From NCBI RefSeq assembly GCF_003171675.1, contig NZ_QFZQ01000002.1, positions 744,001 through 808,000 of the forward strand: a DNA stretch of 64,000 bases, in the 5' to 3' direction. The DNA is from Reichenbachiella versicolor. Its GTDB lineage: Bacteria > Bacteroidota > Bacteroidia > Cytophagales > Cyclobacteriaceae. The notes beneath the pieces are model-generated. The model worked only from the letters and a program-made list of their open reading frames with translations. It was not told where the DNA came from and ran no database searches. Positions 31,601 through 38,367 of this stretch are shown in pieces (positions within the stretch are counted from its first letter, which is position 1; the number at the start of each line of letters is the position of its first letter). The position numbers and the translations under genes were made by a program.

Positions 31601-32056
31601 TACATCGACGTCTCCAAATACGTCAACTACGGACTCTGCTCCACTGAAACTAGTAGATGCATCATAATATAGTTCGATGGCGTCATCTCCATTGACAGAG
31701 ATAGAACTCGAAGAAAATGAAGAGCTGAATCCAAAGTAAGCTTTGAAGCTAGCGTCTACGGCATCCGAAGAAATGTGAAAATAGTCACCGGCATTGGCTG
31801 AGCCTGAAAGCTGGATATCTATTCCATCACTTCCGCCTCCATTGAAGACAGCCCCAACAGCGTATTGAGATAAATCTGCGATATCGTTGATCGCATAAAG
31901 CTCGACGGCTTTAGGTTTTCCTCCTGGTAGTGGGCCGTCAAAGACACCACTTATGACGAGATCATTTTGTGCCGATAGACTGAACGTCATCAGCAAGCAC
32001 AGCAACGACATTAGCTTACGCTTGTGCCAACTGAACTGTTTGGTAAAGTTTTGCAT
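22622..32056 (-). CDS. Giant T9SS-exported protein: ExeM/YhcR-like nuclease, phosphatase-type propeller and 5'-nucleotidase
   Basis: 3144 residues with a signal peptide. Order of modules (rough residues): lamin-tail domain (25-190); jelly-roll, choice-of-anchor J-like (205-365); Calx-beta (365-490); OB-fold domain of the YhcR type (500-620); endonuclease/exonuclease/phosphatase domain (765-1068; LLIATYNVLNL, VVLGDLNEF, SDHEPVV); three related domains of about 200 residues (1088, 1290 and 1488 onward, each with DDAE near the start and GGTG near the end); a cadherin-like domain (1695-1785); a choice-of-anchor I propeller (1790-2290); a metallophosphatase (2292-2590; GNHEFDFG near 2385); 5'-nucleotidase C-terminal domain (2660-2830; NFGNLTADA, NGGGIRS); Calx-beta (2945-3065); and a type A T9SS sorting domain (last 75, FTLFPNPTNTNM, then GNYLVKV). 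Predicted to be secreted to the surface and to break nucleic acids to nucleosides and phosphate. No transmembrane segment or frameshift seen. Confidence 0.88.
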   Translation of the reverse strand: MQNFTKQFSWHKRKLMSLLCLLMTFSLSAQNDLVISGVFDGPLPGGKPKAVELYAINDIADLSQYAVGAVFNGGGSDGIDIQLSGSANAGDYFHISSDAVDASFKAYFGFSSSFSSSSISVNGDDAIELYYDASTSFSGAESVVDVFGDVDVDGTGKPWEYLDGWAYRKDDTGPDGSTFNESNWTFSGKNAVDGCSTDDACASQFPIGTLEISNEVVLDPPATVISEDFSTDPFNRLVGKWSQYSAAGDASSWAYRLDEQAVRMNAYGADACDGDDWLISPPISFSGIGSGTISIDVSSNFSGNGLEVFLADAYVAGTDPNLATKTSYGTLTEADENITFNYEKLEGEQQLLIHYSATSGCAEWFVNAVELKAATLTSTIVQFESAFFLTREGEGTAEVSVQILNPNATNATTVEVEILTGIAGTTGEATDLDNYTTQTLTFPAGSTDKQTLTFTVTDDALMEGTESLVIELKNVTNASIGAISQAVLQIGDNDFTTTAISAIQGAGHTSPMEDTDVQIEGIVTGTDENGFYVQDLAPDTDPKTSEALYVFTSGTDDVEVGDAVTVIGTVQEQEMRADEPTRTQLGNNPFIQVDFKGNDLPEAVILGLGGRLLPTEKIDDSEFDATFEPSVSGIDFYESLENMLVKVQEPMAVTPVGMSDVFVVTDFGANATGLTARNTLSIMPGDLNPEKIEISLGDNALLGGKEEDRPTGAVQGYLPGTLFEDITGIVTYDRGVYEVTPTQDFEVLEAKEEASFSPTVVPFKASEKELLIATYNVLNLDPNNDEEDDDVGEGRFVTIANQIVQNLSSPDILGLQEIQDNTGSEGPDGVVAADVTLQMLVDAITAAGGPAYQYIDNTFLLGEATSGGDPNGNIRTAFLYNPLRVKLVEGSVQTISSQNEGDAFEKARLPLVAQFEFNDTTLMVVNNHFSSKGGSAPIFGVKQPFQDRQEDVSVNGSLDERQVQSEAVQEFVKQYLKENDNAPVVVLGDLNEFAYVSPVADFDEFLYNLTNKVPLDDRYTFIFQGNSQVLDHILVSDNLAVNAKVQIAHLNVDTEETDASGSDHEPVVALLDFADLRPLPRASGQETLVFRISSEDDDAEEQLENAVGPFNTTKGNVDSESSDIELGYQENFSPQLSALRFDGISIPKGAVIKEAYLQFTVDESDDDYDGVVDSELYIIAEKSADPETYVGDPTTSDASFGLTNREYLKDSVEWMIPDGTWDVVGESGPDQRSTNIASLVQQLVNMPNWEAGNAMAFAIGGTGLKVAEGYDPNNPEAGARLIVNYVPATNNEYFILSSTDDAEQYLPGGTRPENEMDLPSSDIELGSESDETDQLSGLRFAELDIPQGAIISSATIQFVVDNFNKNLDPAEFYIVVEDSDSTHTYTETVGDITSRSYYSDGIDSKGRKSMDSVYWSVQAGTWTNIGDRGPAEMTANIATLLQYIVNKDDWKEGNAVSFVIGGTGRREAGSFDSGTPASLIVDFVPFKENSTAIGASTDDAEEYLPGGARPNNGMDIGSSDLELGQETGPDNPTFDETFQLTGLRFNELQLPKGAIIESASIEFTVDATNKNIDPTELYIIVEDSSTPSTYVDVDGNISSRSYFNDGINSQKEGMMPADTVFWNIEAGTWDVVGDKYSTPNIAKLLEAVVSRSDWEAGGSVAFVIGGTGIREAESFDGDVDSAPVLNFKFAQGGRPAAKPQIIQEIADIETTQGAFFSVDFNQYFEDKDTPLSYEVFDLFGREIDGIALSKNGVLRGSFDKAMYQAVMVEATSFGDTVNQFFNIIAKPKMKSVLTQLSSVQIGTAFDKGAAEISAFDATTDKLYVTNSETDVIEVINMADPTSPSRGTPIDISSLGGGVNSVAVANGMLAVAIEADVKQDPGFVYIYSTTDESELASYTVGALPDMVTFNEDGTVIIVANEGEPNDDYTVDPEGTVSIINLPLDLSTASPTDVETADFKSYNTFSVDELRESGILISGPGATVAQDLEPEYVTVLGDSAFVTLQENNAVALVRISTATVEDIFGLGFKDHSLSGNGIDPSKDDDLPLYIDNGLPFQGVYMPDAIASMQIGDKKYLFTANEGDAREYGDYTDETEIGKIDFDSNFFPDAEEIEIAADGLGIMNISQQSGDGKYQELLTYGARSFSIWEVEEGQIYDSGDDFEQITATIYPENFNASDDKVKLRNRSDNKGPEPEAITLGKVGETSFAFVALERIGGIMVYDVTDPNAPEFVEYLNNRDFTKDPKDDFLTAGDNAPEGLVFVPAADSPSGQALLIVSNEVSGTVTTYQVGDVPVVDNTFTLELLHVTDQEAGAPAIQDAPRLSAVMNALEAQDLGGDGIADNTVRLSSGDAFIPGLFYDASGDAFGFKGVADIQIQNELGFQAISLGNHEFDFGTEVLSGLISGDTPTKASFDLTGTDLEGDVTFQGTDFPYLSSNLDFSKDEDMSALVVESAQGPVGSKITSSTILDVNGESIGVVGATTPTLASISSPGGVVAMPAPFANDPSDAEIDALAKIIQDEVDHLLDINPTMNKVIVLAHMQRIDIEFALAEKLKDVDIIVAGGSNTRLTDSNDRLRDGDTKQGDYPAFFTNAGGTSTAVVNTDGSYKYVGRLVIDFDEDGDIVPASYDADVSGVYATDEQGVTDLSAAAHVDPEVQAIADAIEDAIVAKESNVFGIADVYLNGNRSGSGASDDPDGVRTQETNFGNLTADANLAAAKTTDPTVRVSIKNGGGIRSSIGQIIVPAGGTEAVRLPNESVKGSDGSVVKPEGGISENDINTSLAFNNGLSLLTLTHQQLVEVLEHGVGALPTVAGQFIQIAGVKLSFDPTSETGSRVQNAIFVDENGKETARLVNDGTVVLPEQTVRVVTLNFLAGGGDNYPFPQEASANRVNLYDLDGDGKNDGATGDATFADDGTEQDALAEYLLDNYNVDAYNIADVGPNSDERIQNLAFRADGLEPISVELSSSTVEVTEGDEVTITVTATKAVVGDQVFEVTISGANTDVELASTTITILDGEVAGTVKLTIKDDSEVEDIETVTVTLSNPSLGTVLGAVTSVEIEITDNDTVSGIGEDNSGFTLFPNPTNTNMELVASERIVSVLVCNVFGTVIDELEVDSSSIVIPMKDKPTGNYLVKVLTQSGKQKVLQAVKF

Positions 32057-32829
32057 GTTTGTGTGAATTAGTTTAATAACAAGTGAATTGATTAGGTATG
32101 AACTATAGAATACAGTAGTTTCTGTGAGTCGATATTAGTTTTCAAGACAGACTTGACTTGAACTACAGACTCTAATATTCAGACACAAATCATTCGTTGG
32201 TCAATACCAAAAATAGAAGAGGAACGGAGGCTCTTTTGAGGAATAATCATTATCGGTTTTATACGATTGTATTAATTAACTCTTCTTTAAAATTTCCTAT
32301 TTGTAAAGTATGTAACTGATAAATCAATAGCTAAGCAGAACTAACTGATTCACAAGGAGTCTAGTAACAACCTAAAGATCTTAAATCCGATCTCATTGCC
32401 TTATTTCCAACTTTTTATCTGAAGAAGCTTATATATAAAATAACTAGTAACTGATCTTCTAAAACCTAGGTCTACATTAACAAAAAATGAATTTTAAAAC
32501 CTTAATATTAAGACACTTACAGATGTATTTAGCATTTAAAAAAGAACAACAATTATCTCCATTTGGTAAACAAAATCCCTAACGAACCTAAGTTCGATTA
32601 ATGGTTTTATTCAAACACTTTTCAAAATTTCAACCTACCACTCTTAATCAAGCTTTTGCCTTCAAGCCAGGCAGGCTCTTCCTTTTTTCATTGCCAAAAA
32701 AGGAAGCAAAAAGTCTAGAAAATTATAAACTCGCTAACGCTCAGACAGTATAATTTTCACTCTTTCTTATGAAATGTCAAATAAGTAAAGTTCTTAAATC
32801 GAACTGAGATTCCTAAAAAACTGCCAACC
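32057..32829. other. Long intergenic region between the giant gene and the endonuclease gene
   Basis: About 770 bp, AT-rich, no open frame. The first 300 bases must hold the promoter of the giant gene; a possible -7 box TATTTTTG lies on the minus strand at 32208-32215 but lacks a -33 element. A structured element is described separately at 32678-32758. The rest shows nothing recognisable. Confidence 0.5.
32678..32758. repeat. Structured intergenic element with two hairpins
   Basis: Two perfect stem-loops in a row: 11 bp with a 7-nt loop (32678-32688 with 32696-32706), then 10 bp (32718-32727 with 32749-32758) with a 21-nt loop containing CTCGCTAACGCTCA. I recall similar loop cores in other Bacteroidota intergenic regions, which would make this a dispersed repeat; that is from memory and unverified. 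Confidence 0.5.
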
Positions 32830-32865
32830 CTTATAAAACAAAAAGCCTTGTTGAAAACAAGGCTT
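32830..32865 (-). terminator. Terminator of the tandem endonuclease I gene
   Basis: Perfect 10-bp stem (32843-32852 with 32856-32865), 3-nt loop, followed on the minus strand by TTTTTGTTTTAT. It lies 27 bases past the stop at 32892. Confidence 0.8.
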
Positions 32866-32891
32866 AGACACACAAGAAAGAAAAACAGCTT

Positions 32892-35270
32892 TTACATGTT
32901 GGTAAATTTCATTGTATATGACATCTCTCTCCCCTCTACTAGGAGTACATAAATACCTTTGGAAAATCCTGAAAAATCAACACATGTGTCGCCATTCTTT
33001 ATAGCCCTGCTCAAAACTAATTTCCCCGTATAGTCTACAACGTTTATCCTGAAGTCTTCCTGCCTTTGTCTTTTGATCTGGAGACAAGTATTGGCTTGAT
33101 TCCAATATGCTTCAAAGCTGTTGCTAGATTCTGCCACTCCGGTTGGTACGGCTATAGGAGCTGCATCAGGGTCATGTGAGTGCAATCCAAAATCTTGGGT
33201 ATTGGTCAACGCTATTCTTTGCCATTCTTCTGGTTTAAACTGAGTATTTGGAGTAGAGACATGAGCTTGCCTTTTTAAAATCTCATTTTTGGAAAAATCT
33301 GAAGATGAATTTTTCTCCCCTATTACATCTACTAATATTCCATCCTTAAACAAACCTATCGGATCGTTGCCATTGAAGGACATAACAGCGCTAGAGGTAG
33401 CAACATCACTTAGGTTAATAAGATTTTGACTTGCTTGATCATTCACTATCACATACGAACTACCAGCAGCAAGCGAACCTTTCAATTGCATCCCCCCAGA
33501 CCAGTCTCCTATTCCGTTGGTTTGTTTGTATATGGTGAATTTTGACAAGTCGGCTTCACTCTTGCCGATGTTACTAATCTCTAGCGCCTTATTTTCTTCT
33601 TCTCCTTCTAGATACTCTGTGAATAACACAATACTATTGTCTTCTCCAGAGCCTGGATCGGGAGTTGGTTCCGAATCTGTTGGTGGGGTTTCATTTCCCC
33701 AGATATAATTGACAAATTCTGGATGATCGATAAATGGGTTTCGGTTCTTTTGATAAGAGAAAACCACTTCGTTTCTTCTCAGCTCGTCTTTAGAGACGGG
33801 GTCTGATTTGTGCCATGCTAACAAGTCTGATAGCTTACCTAGTTTAGTTTCAGCATCAGATATCGAAGATATATCTTCTACTATTTCTAGATCTGGCTCT
33901 CCATTTTGGCCTTCATATCTAGTAGCCATGTAAAAAACCATTCTAGCGACATCTCCTTTTACTTCTGCTCTCGGCTCCCAAGTATTATCACTGGTAAAAC
34001 AACCAGTAGCTCCACTGTAAGTACCTGACTTATCTATATAAGGTGTTGAACTCTCTGCAAAGAACTTGTTTCCTCTAGCAGAATTAGTAGATATATCAGA
34101 GGCACGAAGATGATGTACGTCTGTCCCTGCTCCTCTAGAGGTACCAAAACCGCCTCTGGACTGAGGCCAAATGTGTTCACGGTTCCAGCCATTACCTCCA
34201 CTGTATTCACCAGCGGCAGGAATCGAAAAGCCCGAGTGTATTCCTTTGATGTTGTTGGTATTATCTGGGTCCTGATCTGCATCTTTTAGTATATCCCATG
34301 TATCTGTGGAGCTACTTGAGTATGAAAACTCAGTATGTCCTTTGATGATGCTATTGAGTTTTGATTTCAAAGCATCACCGCTCAATCCTTTGGTTCCCGA
34401 ATAGTAATCATCAGGAGCATCTGGTGTTGGCGCTGGATCAGGTGTAGGTATTGGTTTAGGGTTTGGATCAGGAGTAGGGTCAGGTGTTGGAGATGGTGTG
34501 TCTCCTCCCCAGATATAATTCACGAATTCTGGATGATCGATAAATGGGTTTCGGTTATTTTGATAGGAATAAATGATATCATTTCTTTTTCTCTCTTCTT
34601 GAGATACTGGATCGGCCTTGTGCCATGCCAGTAAATCTGACAACTTACCGTGCTTAGGAGCTTTTGTCGATAGACCTGAAATACTCTCTACGATCTCTAA
34701 ATCTGGCTCTCCACGGTCGCCTTCGTATCGAGTAGCCATATAAAATATCATTCTGGCTACGTCTCCTTTCATTTCTGCACGGGTTTCCCAAGTATTACTG
34801 CCGTAATATGATCCTGTGACTCCTTTGTAGTTTCCAGAGTTGTCCGTGTACGGAGTGGAACTCTCTGCAAAGTGTTTATTTCCTCTTTTGGAGTTGGTAG
34901 AAATATCAGATGCTCTGAGATGATGTACGTCTGTCCCCGGACCTTTGGAGGTTCCAAAATCGCCTTTGGACTTAGCCCAAATATGTTCTCTGTTCCAGCC
35001 ATCATTGTTACTATGATCAGAGGCGGCCATCGAAAACCCTGAATGAATGCCGATCACTCGATTTGGATTGTTTGGGTCTCTATCGGCTTCTTTTAGAATG
35101 TTCCATACGTCACCATAGCTGAATTCTTTATGACCCTTGATGATGCTGTGGAGTTTCGATTTCAAAGCATCTCCACTTAGACCACTTGTACCTGCGTAGT
35201 AGTTGGCAGGGATGTCAGCTCTGGATAGTGTGGAAAAGAACAGAATAGATATGATGATAGTTAATCGCAC
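32892..35270 (-). CDS. T9SS-exported protein with two endonuclease I domains and a lamin-tail domain
   Basis: 792 residues with signal peptide (about 1-18). Two endonuclease I (PF04231-type) domains stand in tandem: about 22-255 and 285-530, each opening YY-G-T-G-LSGDALKSKL and each with the His-Asn-type core NREHIW (His96 and about His364) followed by DVHHLRASDISTNS and GDVARM-FYMATRYEG. Both copies keep the same residues, so both may be active. A Pro/Asp-rich repeat linker (PTPDPTPDPNPKP and similar) joins them. Then a lamin-tail domain (about 545-690) and a type A T9SS sorting domain (about 712-792, ends KGIYVLLVEGREMSYTMKF). Endonuclease I enzymes nick double-stranded DNA without sequence preference; here it is probably surface-attached. 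It lies upstream of, and on the same strand as, the giant nuclease gene, but a terminator separates them. Confidence 0.92.
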   Translation of the reverse strand: MRLTIIISILFFSTLSRADIPANYYAGTSGLSGDALKSKLHSIIKGHKEFSYGDVWNILKEADRDPNNPNRVIGIHSGFSMAASDHSNNDGWNREHIWAKSKGDFGTSKGPGTDVHHLRASDISTNSKRGNKHFAESSTPYTDNSGNYKGVTGSYYGSNTWETRAEMKGDVARMIFYMATRYEGDRGEPDLEIVESISGLSTKAPKHGKLSDLLAWHKADPVSQEERKRNDIIYSYQNNRNPFIDHPEFVNYIWGGDTPSPTPDPTPDPNPKPIPTPDPAPTPDAPDDYYSGTKGLSGDALKSKLNSIIKGHTEFSYSSSSTDTWDILKDADQDPDNTNNIKGIHSGFSIPAAGEYSGGNGWNREHIWPQSRGGFGTSRGAGTDVHHLRASDISTNSARGNKFFAESSTPYIDKSGTYSGATGCFTSDNTWEPRAEVKGDVARMVFYMATRYEGQNGEPDLEIVEDISSISDAETKLGKLSDLLAWHKSDPVSKDELRRNEVVFSYQKNRNPFIDHPEFVNYIWGNETPPTDSEPTPDPGSGEDNSIVLFTEYLEGEEENKALEISNIGKSEADLSKFTIYKQTNGIGDWSGGMQLKGSLAAGSSYVIVNDQASQNLINLSDVATSSAVMSFNGNDPIGLFKDGILVDVIGEKNSSSDFSKNEILKRQAHVSTPNTQFKPEEWQRIALTNTQDFGLHSHDPDAAPIAVPTGVAESSNSFEAYWNQANTCLQIKRQRQEDFRINVVDYTGKLVLSRAIKNGDTCVDFSGFSKGIYVLLVEGREMSYTMKFTNM

Positions 35271-35294
35271 AGTAATTCTCTTTATTGATTGCTG

Positions 35295-35305
35295 TGCAAT
35301 GCTAG
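35295..35305 (-). promoter_or_regulatory. Candidate shared upstream element TGCAATGCTAG (endonuclease gene)
   Basis: 11 bases identical to the element at 42165-42175 before the TonB receptor operon. Read on the minus strand it contains TAGCATTG, one base from the -7 consensus, and a GCAATGC near-palindrome. A partial copy (TGCAATGCT) lies at 35408-35416. No -33 TTG at the right distance, so an operator is as likely as a promoter. Confidence 0.4.
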
Positions 35306-35535
35306 TTTAGAACTATAGACAGTAACAGTACACTACTATCAGTATAGTAAAGCTCGAAATACTCCTCAAACTGGCTAAAACAGCGCTTTGTCCCTTAATC
35401 TATTAGATGCAATGCTCATAATTGATACTGTATCATTGCTGAAGTAAAATACTTGGGCAAAAAGAAGCCGTTTAGCACCGTTATGAATTACAATTAATTA
35501 ACATTGCGGCTTTATTAACATAATCACTAATTAAC

Positions 35536-36015
35536 ATGTCAACAGAAAATTTAGTTTCTGTACAGATCAGTACGGAGAATCTTGACAAGATCAATGCAGC
35601 TATCGCTGAACTTAACAACACTTTGAAACCTATTTTAACTTCGCTGACTTCGGAACAGCGTATGGAACTACCCAAGATGGGAGAAGGTAATACTACTTTC
35701 GTGGAAAAAGCTTTGGACTATGCTGTTAGCAATCCAGAATTTGCTCCTCCCTATATGGATGTATCTGAAATGGGTATCGATGTGAAGGCGGTGGATGAAC
35801 TGACTAAAATCTATCGTCCTCTTAAGCTCATCATGGAGCAATTGGACGATACGATCTTACAATCAGGAAGTGAAGCTTATGTAGCTTCTCTGGCTTATTA
35901 CAATTCTGTAAAGATGGGCTCTAGAATGAATGTACCTGATGCTAAACCGATCTATGATGATCTGAAGAAGAGATTCAAAAGATCATCTTCGAAATCATCG
36001 GAGCCTGCAGCATAG
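35536..36015 (+). CDS. Conserved-looking small cytoplasmic protein, function unknown
   Basis: 159 residues, no signal peptide or membrane helix. Mostly helical, with a repeated STENL near the start (MSTENLVSVQISTENLDKI), a middle MDVSEMGIDVKAVDEL and a basic Ser/Lys-rich tail (KKRFKRSSSKSSEPAA). The amphipathic helices would fit a small helical bundle. I do not recognise a family. It lies in the opposite orientation to the nuclease genes on both sides, and its transcript ends in a strong terminator at 36271. Confidence 0.55.
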   Translation: MSTENLVSVQISTENLDKINAAIAELNNTLKPILTSLTSEQRMELPKMGEGNTTFVEKALDYAVSNPEFAPPYMDVSEMGIDVKAVDELTKIYRPLKLIMEQLDDTILQSGSEAYVASLAYYNSVKMGSRMNVPDAKPIYDDLKKRFKRSSSKSSEPAA

Positions 36016-36029
36016 TACATTCGTGAGGG

Positions 36030-36250
36030 TAAAAGGTGGAACGACCTAGCTTAGAGCTCGACGCGATATGCTAAAAGATGGAAACGCCAAGCTTTTAGCT
36101 CCAAACGGATAGCTAAAAGGTTCAACGTCGGAGCTTAAAGTATCAAAGACTTAGCAAAAAGGTAGGCGATTGGTACTTCGAGGTAGGTCATCGGAGCTTA
36201 AAGATCGACGGTCGGAGCTCTGAGGTCAATCGCTGATAGTTAGAGGTCAC
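36030..36250. repeat. Array of degenerate 19-25 bp units with inverted repeats
   Basis: About eleven short related segments, mostly containing (t/a)aaa(g)gt..aacg..cggagct or its complement. Two perfect stems are included: cttttagct/agctaaaag (36092-36100 with 36111-36119, 9 bp) and ctaaaag/cttttag nearby. There are no open frames and no spacer-like unique sequences. Confidence 0.55.
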
Positions 36251-36270
36251 CACCCCCACCTAAAAACAAC

Positions 36271-36297
36271 AAAGGGGTACCTCGGAGGTACCCCTTT
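36271..36297. terminator. Perfect bidirectional terminator hairpin
   Basis: 12-bp perfect stem (36271-36282 with 36286-36297) and a 3-nt loop, with A-rich sequence before and T-rich sequence after. It sits between the rightward gene ending at 36015 and the leftward lipoprotein gene ending at 36320. Confidence 0.85.
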
Positions 36298-36319
36298 TAT
36301 ATATTGAATCTTAAAAATT

Positions 36320-38338
36320 TTATAATTCAATTGCTGCTTTCTGAATCAAAACATTATCAAGATATATTAATTCACTACCAGAGTTACATACAAACTCAAC
36401 TATCAATTGAACTGATGTTTTCCCTGAAATAGTAGCAGAGATATTTTTCCATGCTCCTTCTGTCAACCCTGTAAAGTCATTAAGATCAGTACCTGAGCTA
36501 TTAATAATATCTACCTCACTGTCATTTGTCTTTACATAGATTCTCACGGCATCTTCTGGATTTGAAGTCTCATATCCAGTATCATTTAAAAATACATCTA
36601 GAGATACCTTTACTCCAGTACTTACAGTCACTTCATCAAATTCTACGATCATTTTTCCATCGACATCAGACAATAGGTAACCTTGAGTTCCTTCCGTAAA
36701 TGCAGTCACATCATTTAAATAATCTGTCACTCCTACGAAATCACCATCTACCAATCCATCAGTAACTCCTGATACTGGCTCGTATTTAGCATTATATCCC
36801 ATTTCACCTCCTGATGCAGTAAAATCTACAACAGGTTCACCTGTATTATTAACAAGATCATGACTAACAGAAGCATCACCAGTATCTGTATATTTTACAC
36901 CTGGTACACTGGAAGGCACTTCAAAACTTGTCTTAGCCAAAATACCTGATTCGTCATTTCCAGCTTCTGTCCCAGTTAATGAAATTTCTTCTGATGCGCC
37001 CACTGTTGAAATTTTTATTTTACCAGCTTTTTCACCATTCAACCCAGACTCCGGCTGGAAAACTACAAATACAGTTTGTGCACTAGACACATCTGAAATC
37101 ATCACCTCATCTACATAACTAACGATTGCCTCTTCTGAGCTAGAAAGGGCTAACTTATAATTAGTAGGAGCAACTACATTAACATCTTCTGTTACATTAG
37201 TACCTGACACGGTAAACGACTTAGATACGGAAGTCTCTCCGTTATTCACTTCACCAAAATCAAATGAAGTCTCTGAAATTTCTAATGAAGGTACTGGAGC
37301 ATCCTCATCACCAAACACGCCTAGATTTGCCCAATCCTGATCGTCTCTTACTATCCATTCAGAGTTTTCTGCTGTGGTTCCAGCTGAAACAGTCCAATCT
37401 GTGTTTCCTTTGAATATAGCTGTCTTTCTTACCAAAGTATGATCTTTTGTAGCATTCTCAACTCCAGCAACGCTCCATCCATCTCCTGGATCTACATTTT
37501 CTTCTCCTAAAATATCAATCAAATCATACCCTCCAGAACCATTCGATTTGAATAGAGCAATAGGGTCATCTCCATTGTGATGAACGGCAGATGGGAATGG
37601 TAGCGTTACATCTGCCTTGCTTAGGATAAAATCATCTGCTGATTCATTAGAAATAACGTATACCGCACCAGCTTCTAAAGTCCCTGATAGTTTTAACTCT
37701 CTATCATCTTGCCAACCTTTACCGTTATTGCCACCTTTGATTAAGTAGTTACTCAAATCAACTGATGTAGATTTTGGGTTGTAAATCTCAATGTATTTAT
37801 GACTTCCTACACTTGCTTCGGCGTACTCTGAAATAAACAAGTCAGTTTCCTCAACTTTTGCTGTTTCATCGTCCTTTATTTTCACCACAAACTTAGTTGC
37901 CGTTTCTAATACTTTGAGTCCTTCTACTGAAGTCAATGTGAAATTCACCTGTTTGTCTCCATCTATCTGATCATTGTTGACTGGTGCAAAAGAAAAAGTA
38001 GCTTCTTTCTCCCCTTGAGCAATATCCACTGAAACTATTCCATCACTTGGAGCTGGAGTCAAGGTATAATTAGAATCTTCTGTACCGTCTCCGTTTTCAA
38101 CTTTAATTTTTGCTGATATATCTGCTACTGCAGCTGCATTCAAGCTAATTTTAACAGAAACAGGGTCTGTATCATTTTCATTTACACTTACTTCAGAAGT
38201 AGCGAAAGCCACTTGTATATCCTCTGGAGTAACTTCATTTGAGCCTCCATCATCACCGTCATTACATGAGACAAGCCCAATCACAACCATCGCAAGTAGT
38301 GCTACGAGGTTTGAATACTTAAACATTGAAAAATTCAT
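36320..38338 (-). CDS. Lamin-tail-domain lipoprotein, last gene of the TonB-receptor operon
   Basis: 672 residues. Lipoprotein signal with Cys25 in GLVSCNDG, so anchored to a membrane, most likely the outer membrane facing out (a D-rich stretch NDGDDGG follows the Cys). Modules: Calx-beta-like (about 40-155), lamin-tail domain (160-345, ISEYAEASVGSHKYIEIYNP, then HNGDDPIALFKS and IDILGEEN), an Ig-like domain (350-460) and a C-terminal jelly-roll (about 480-672) ending in DNVLIQK. Lamin-tail domains occur in secreted nucleases such as ExeM and may bind partners or nucleic acid. Third gene of the leftward group after the TonB receptor and OB-fold lipoprotein; 30-base gap before it. It stands where a SusD would be expected in a polysaccharide locus. 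Confidence 0.82.
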   Translation of the reverse strand: MNFSMFKYSNLVALLAMVVIGLVSCNDGDDGGSNEVTPEDIQVAFATSEVSVNENDTDPVSVKISLNAAAVADISAKIKVENGDGTEDSNYTLTPAPSDGIVSVDIAQGEKEATFSFAPVNNDQIDGDKQVNFTLTSVEGLKVLETATKFVVKIKDDETAKVEETDLFISEYAEASVGSHKYIEIYNPKSTSVDLSNYLIKGGNNGKGWQDDRELKLSGTLEAGAVYVISNESADDFILSKADVTLPFPSAVHHNGDDPIALFKSNGSGGYDLIDILGEENVDPGDGWSVAGVENATKDHTLVRKTAIFKGNTDWTVSAGTTAENSEWIVRDDQDWANLGVFGDEDAPVPSLEISETSFDFGEVNNGETSVSKSFTVSGTNVTEDVNVVAPTNYKLALSSSEEAIVSYVDEVMISDVSSAQTVFVVFQPESGLNGEKAGKIKISTVGASEEISLTGTEAGNDESGILAKTSFEVPSSVPGVKYTDTGDASVSHDLVNNTGEPVVDFTASGGEMGYNAKYEPVSGVTDGLVDGDFVGVTDYLNDVTAFTEGTQGYLLSDVDGKMIVEFDEVTVSTGVKVSLDVFLNDTGYETSNPEDAVRIYVKTNDSEVDIINSSGTDLNDFTGLTEGAWKNISATISGKTSVQLIVEFVCNSGSELIYLDNVLIQKAAIEL

Positions 38339-38367
38339 TTTGAAATATGTTATGGTTTAATTTATTC

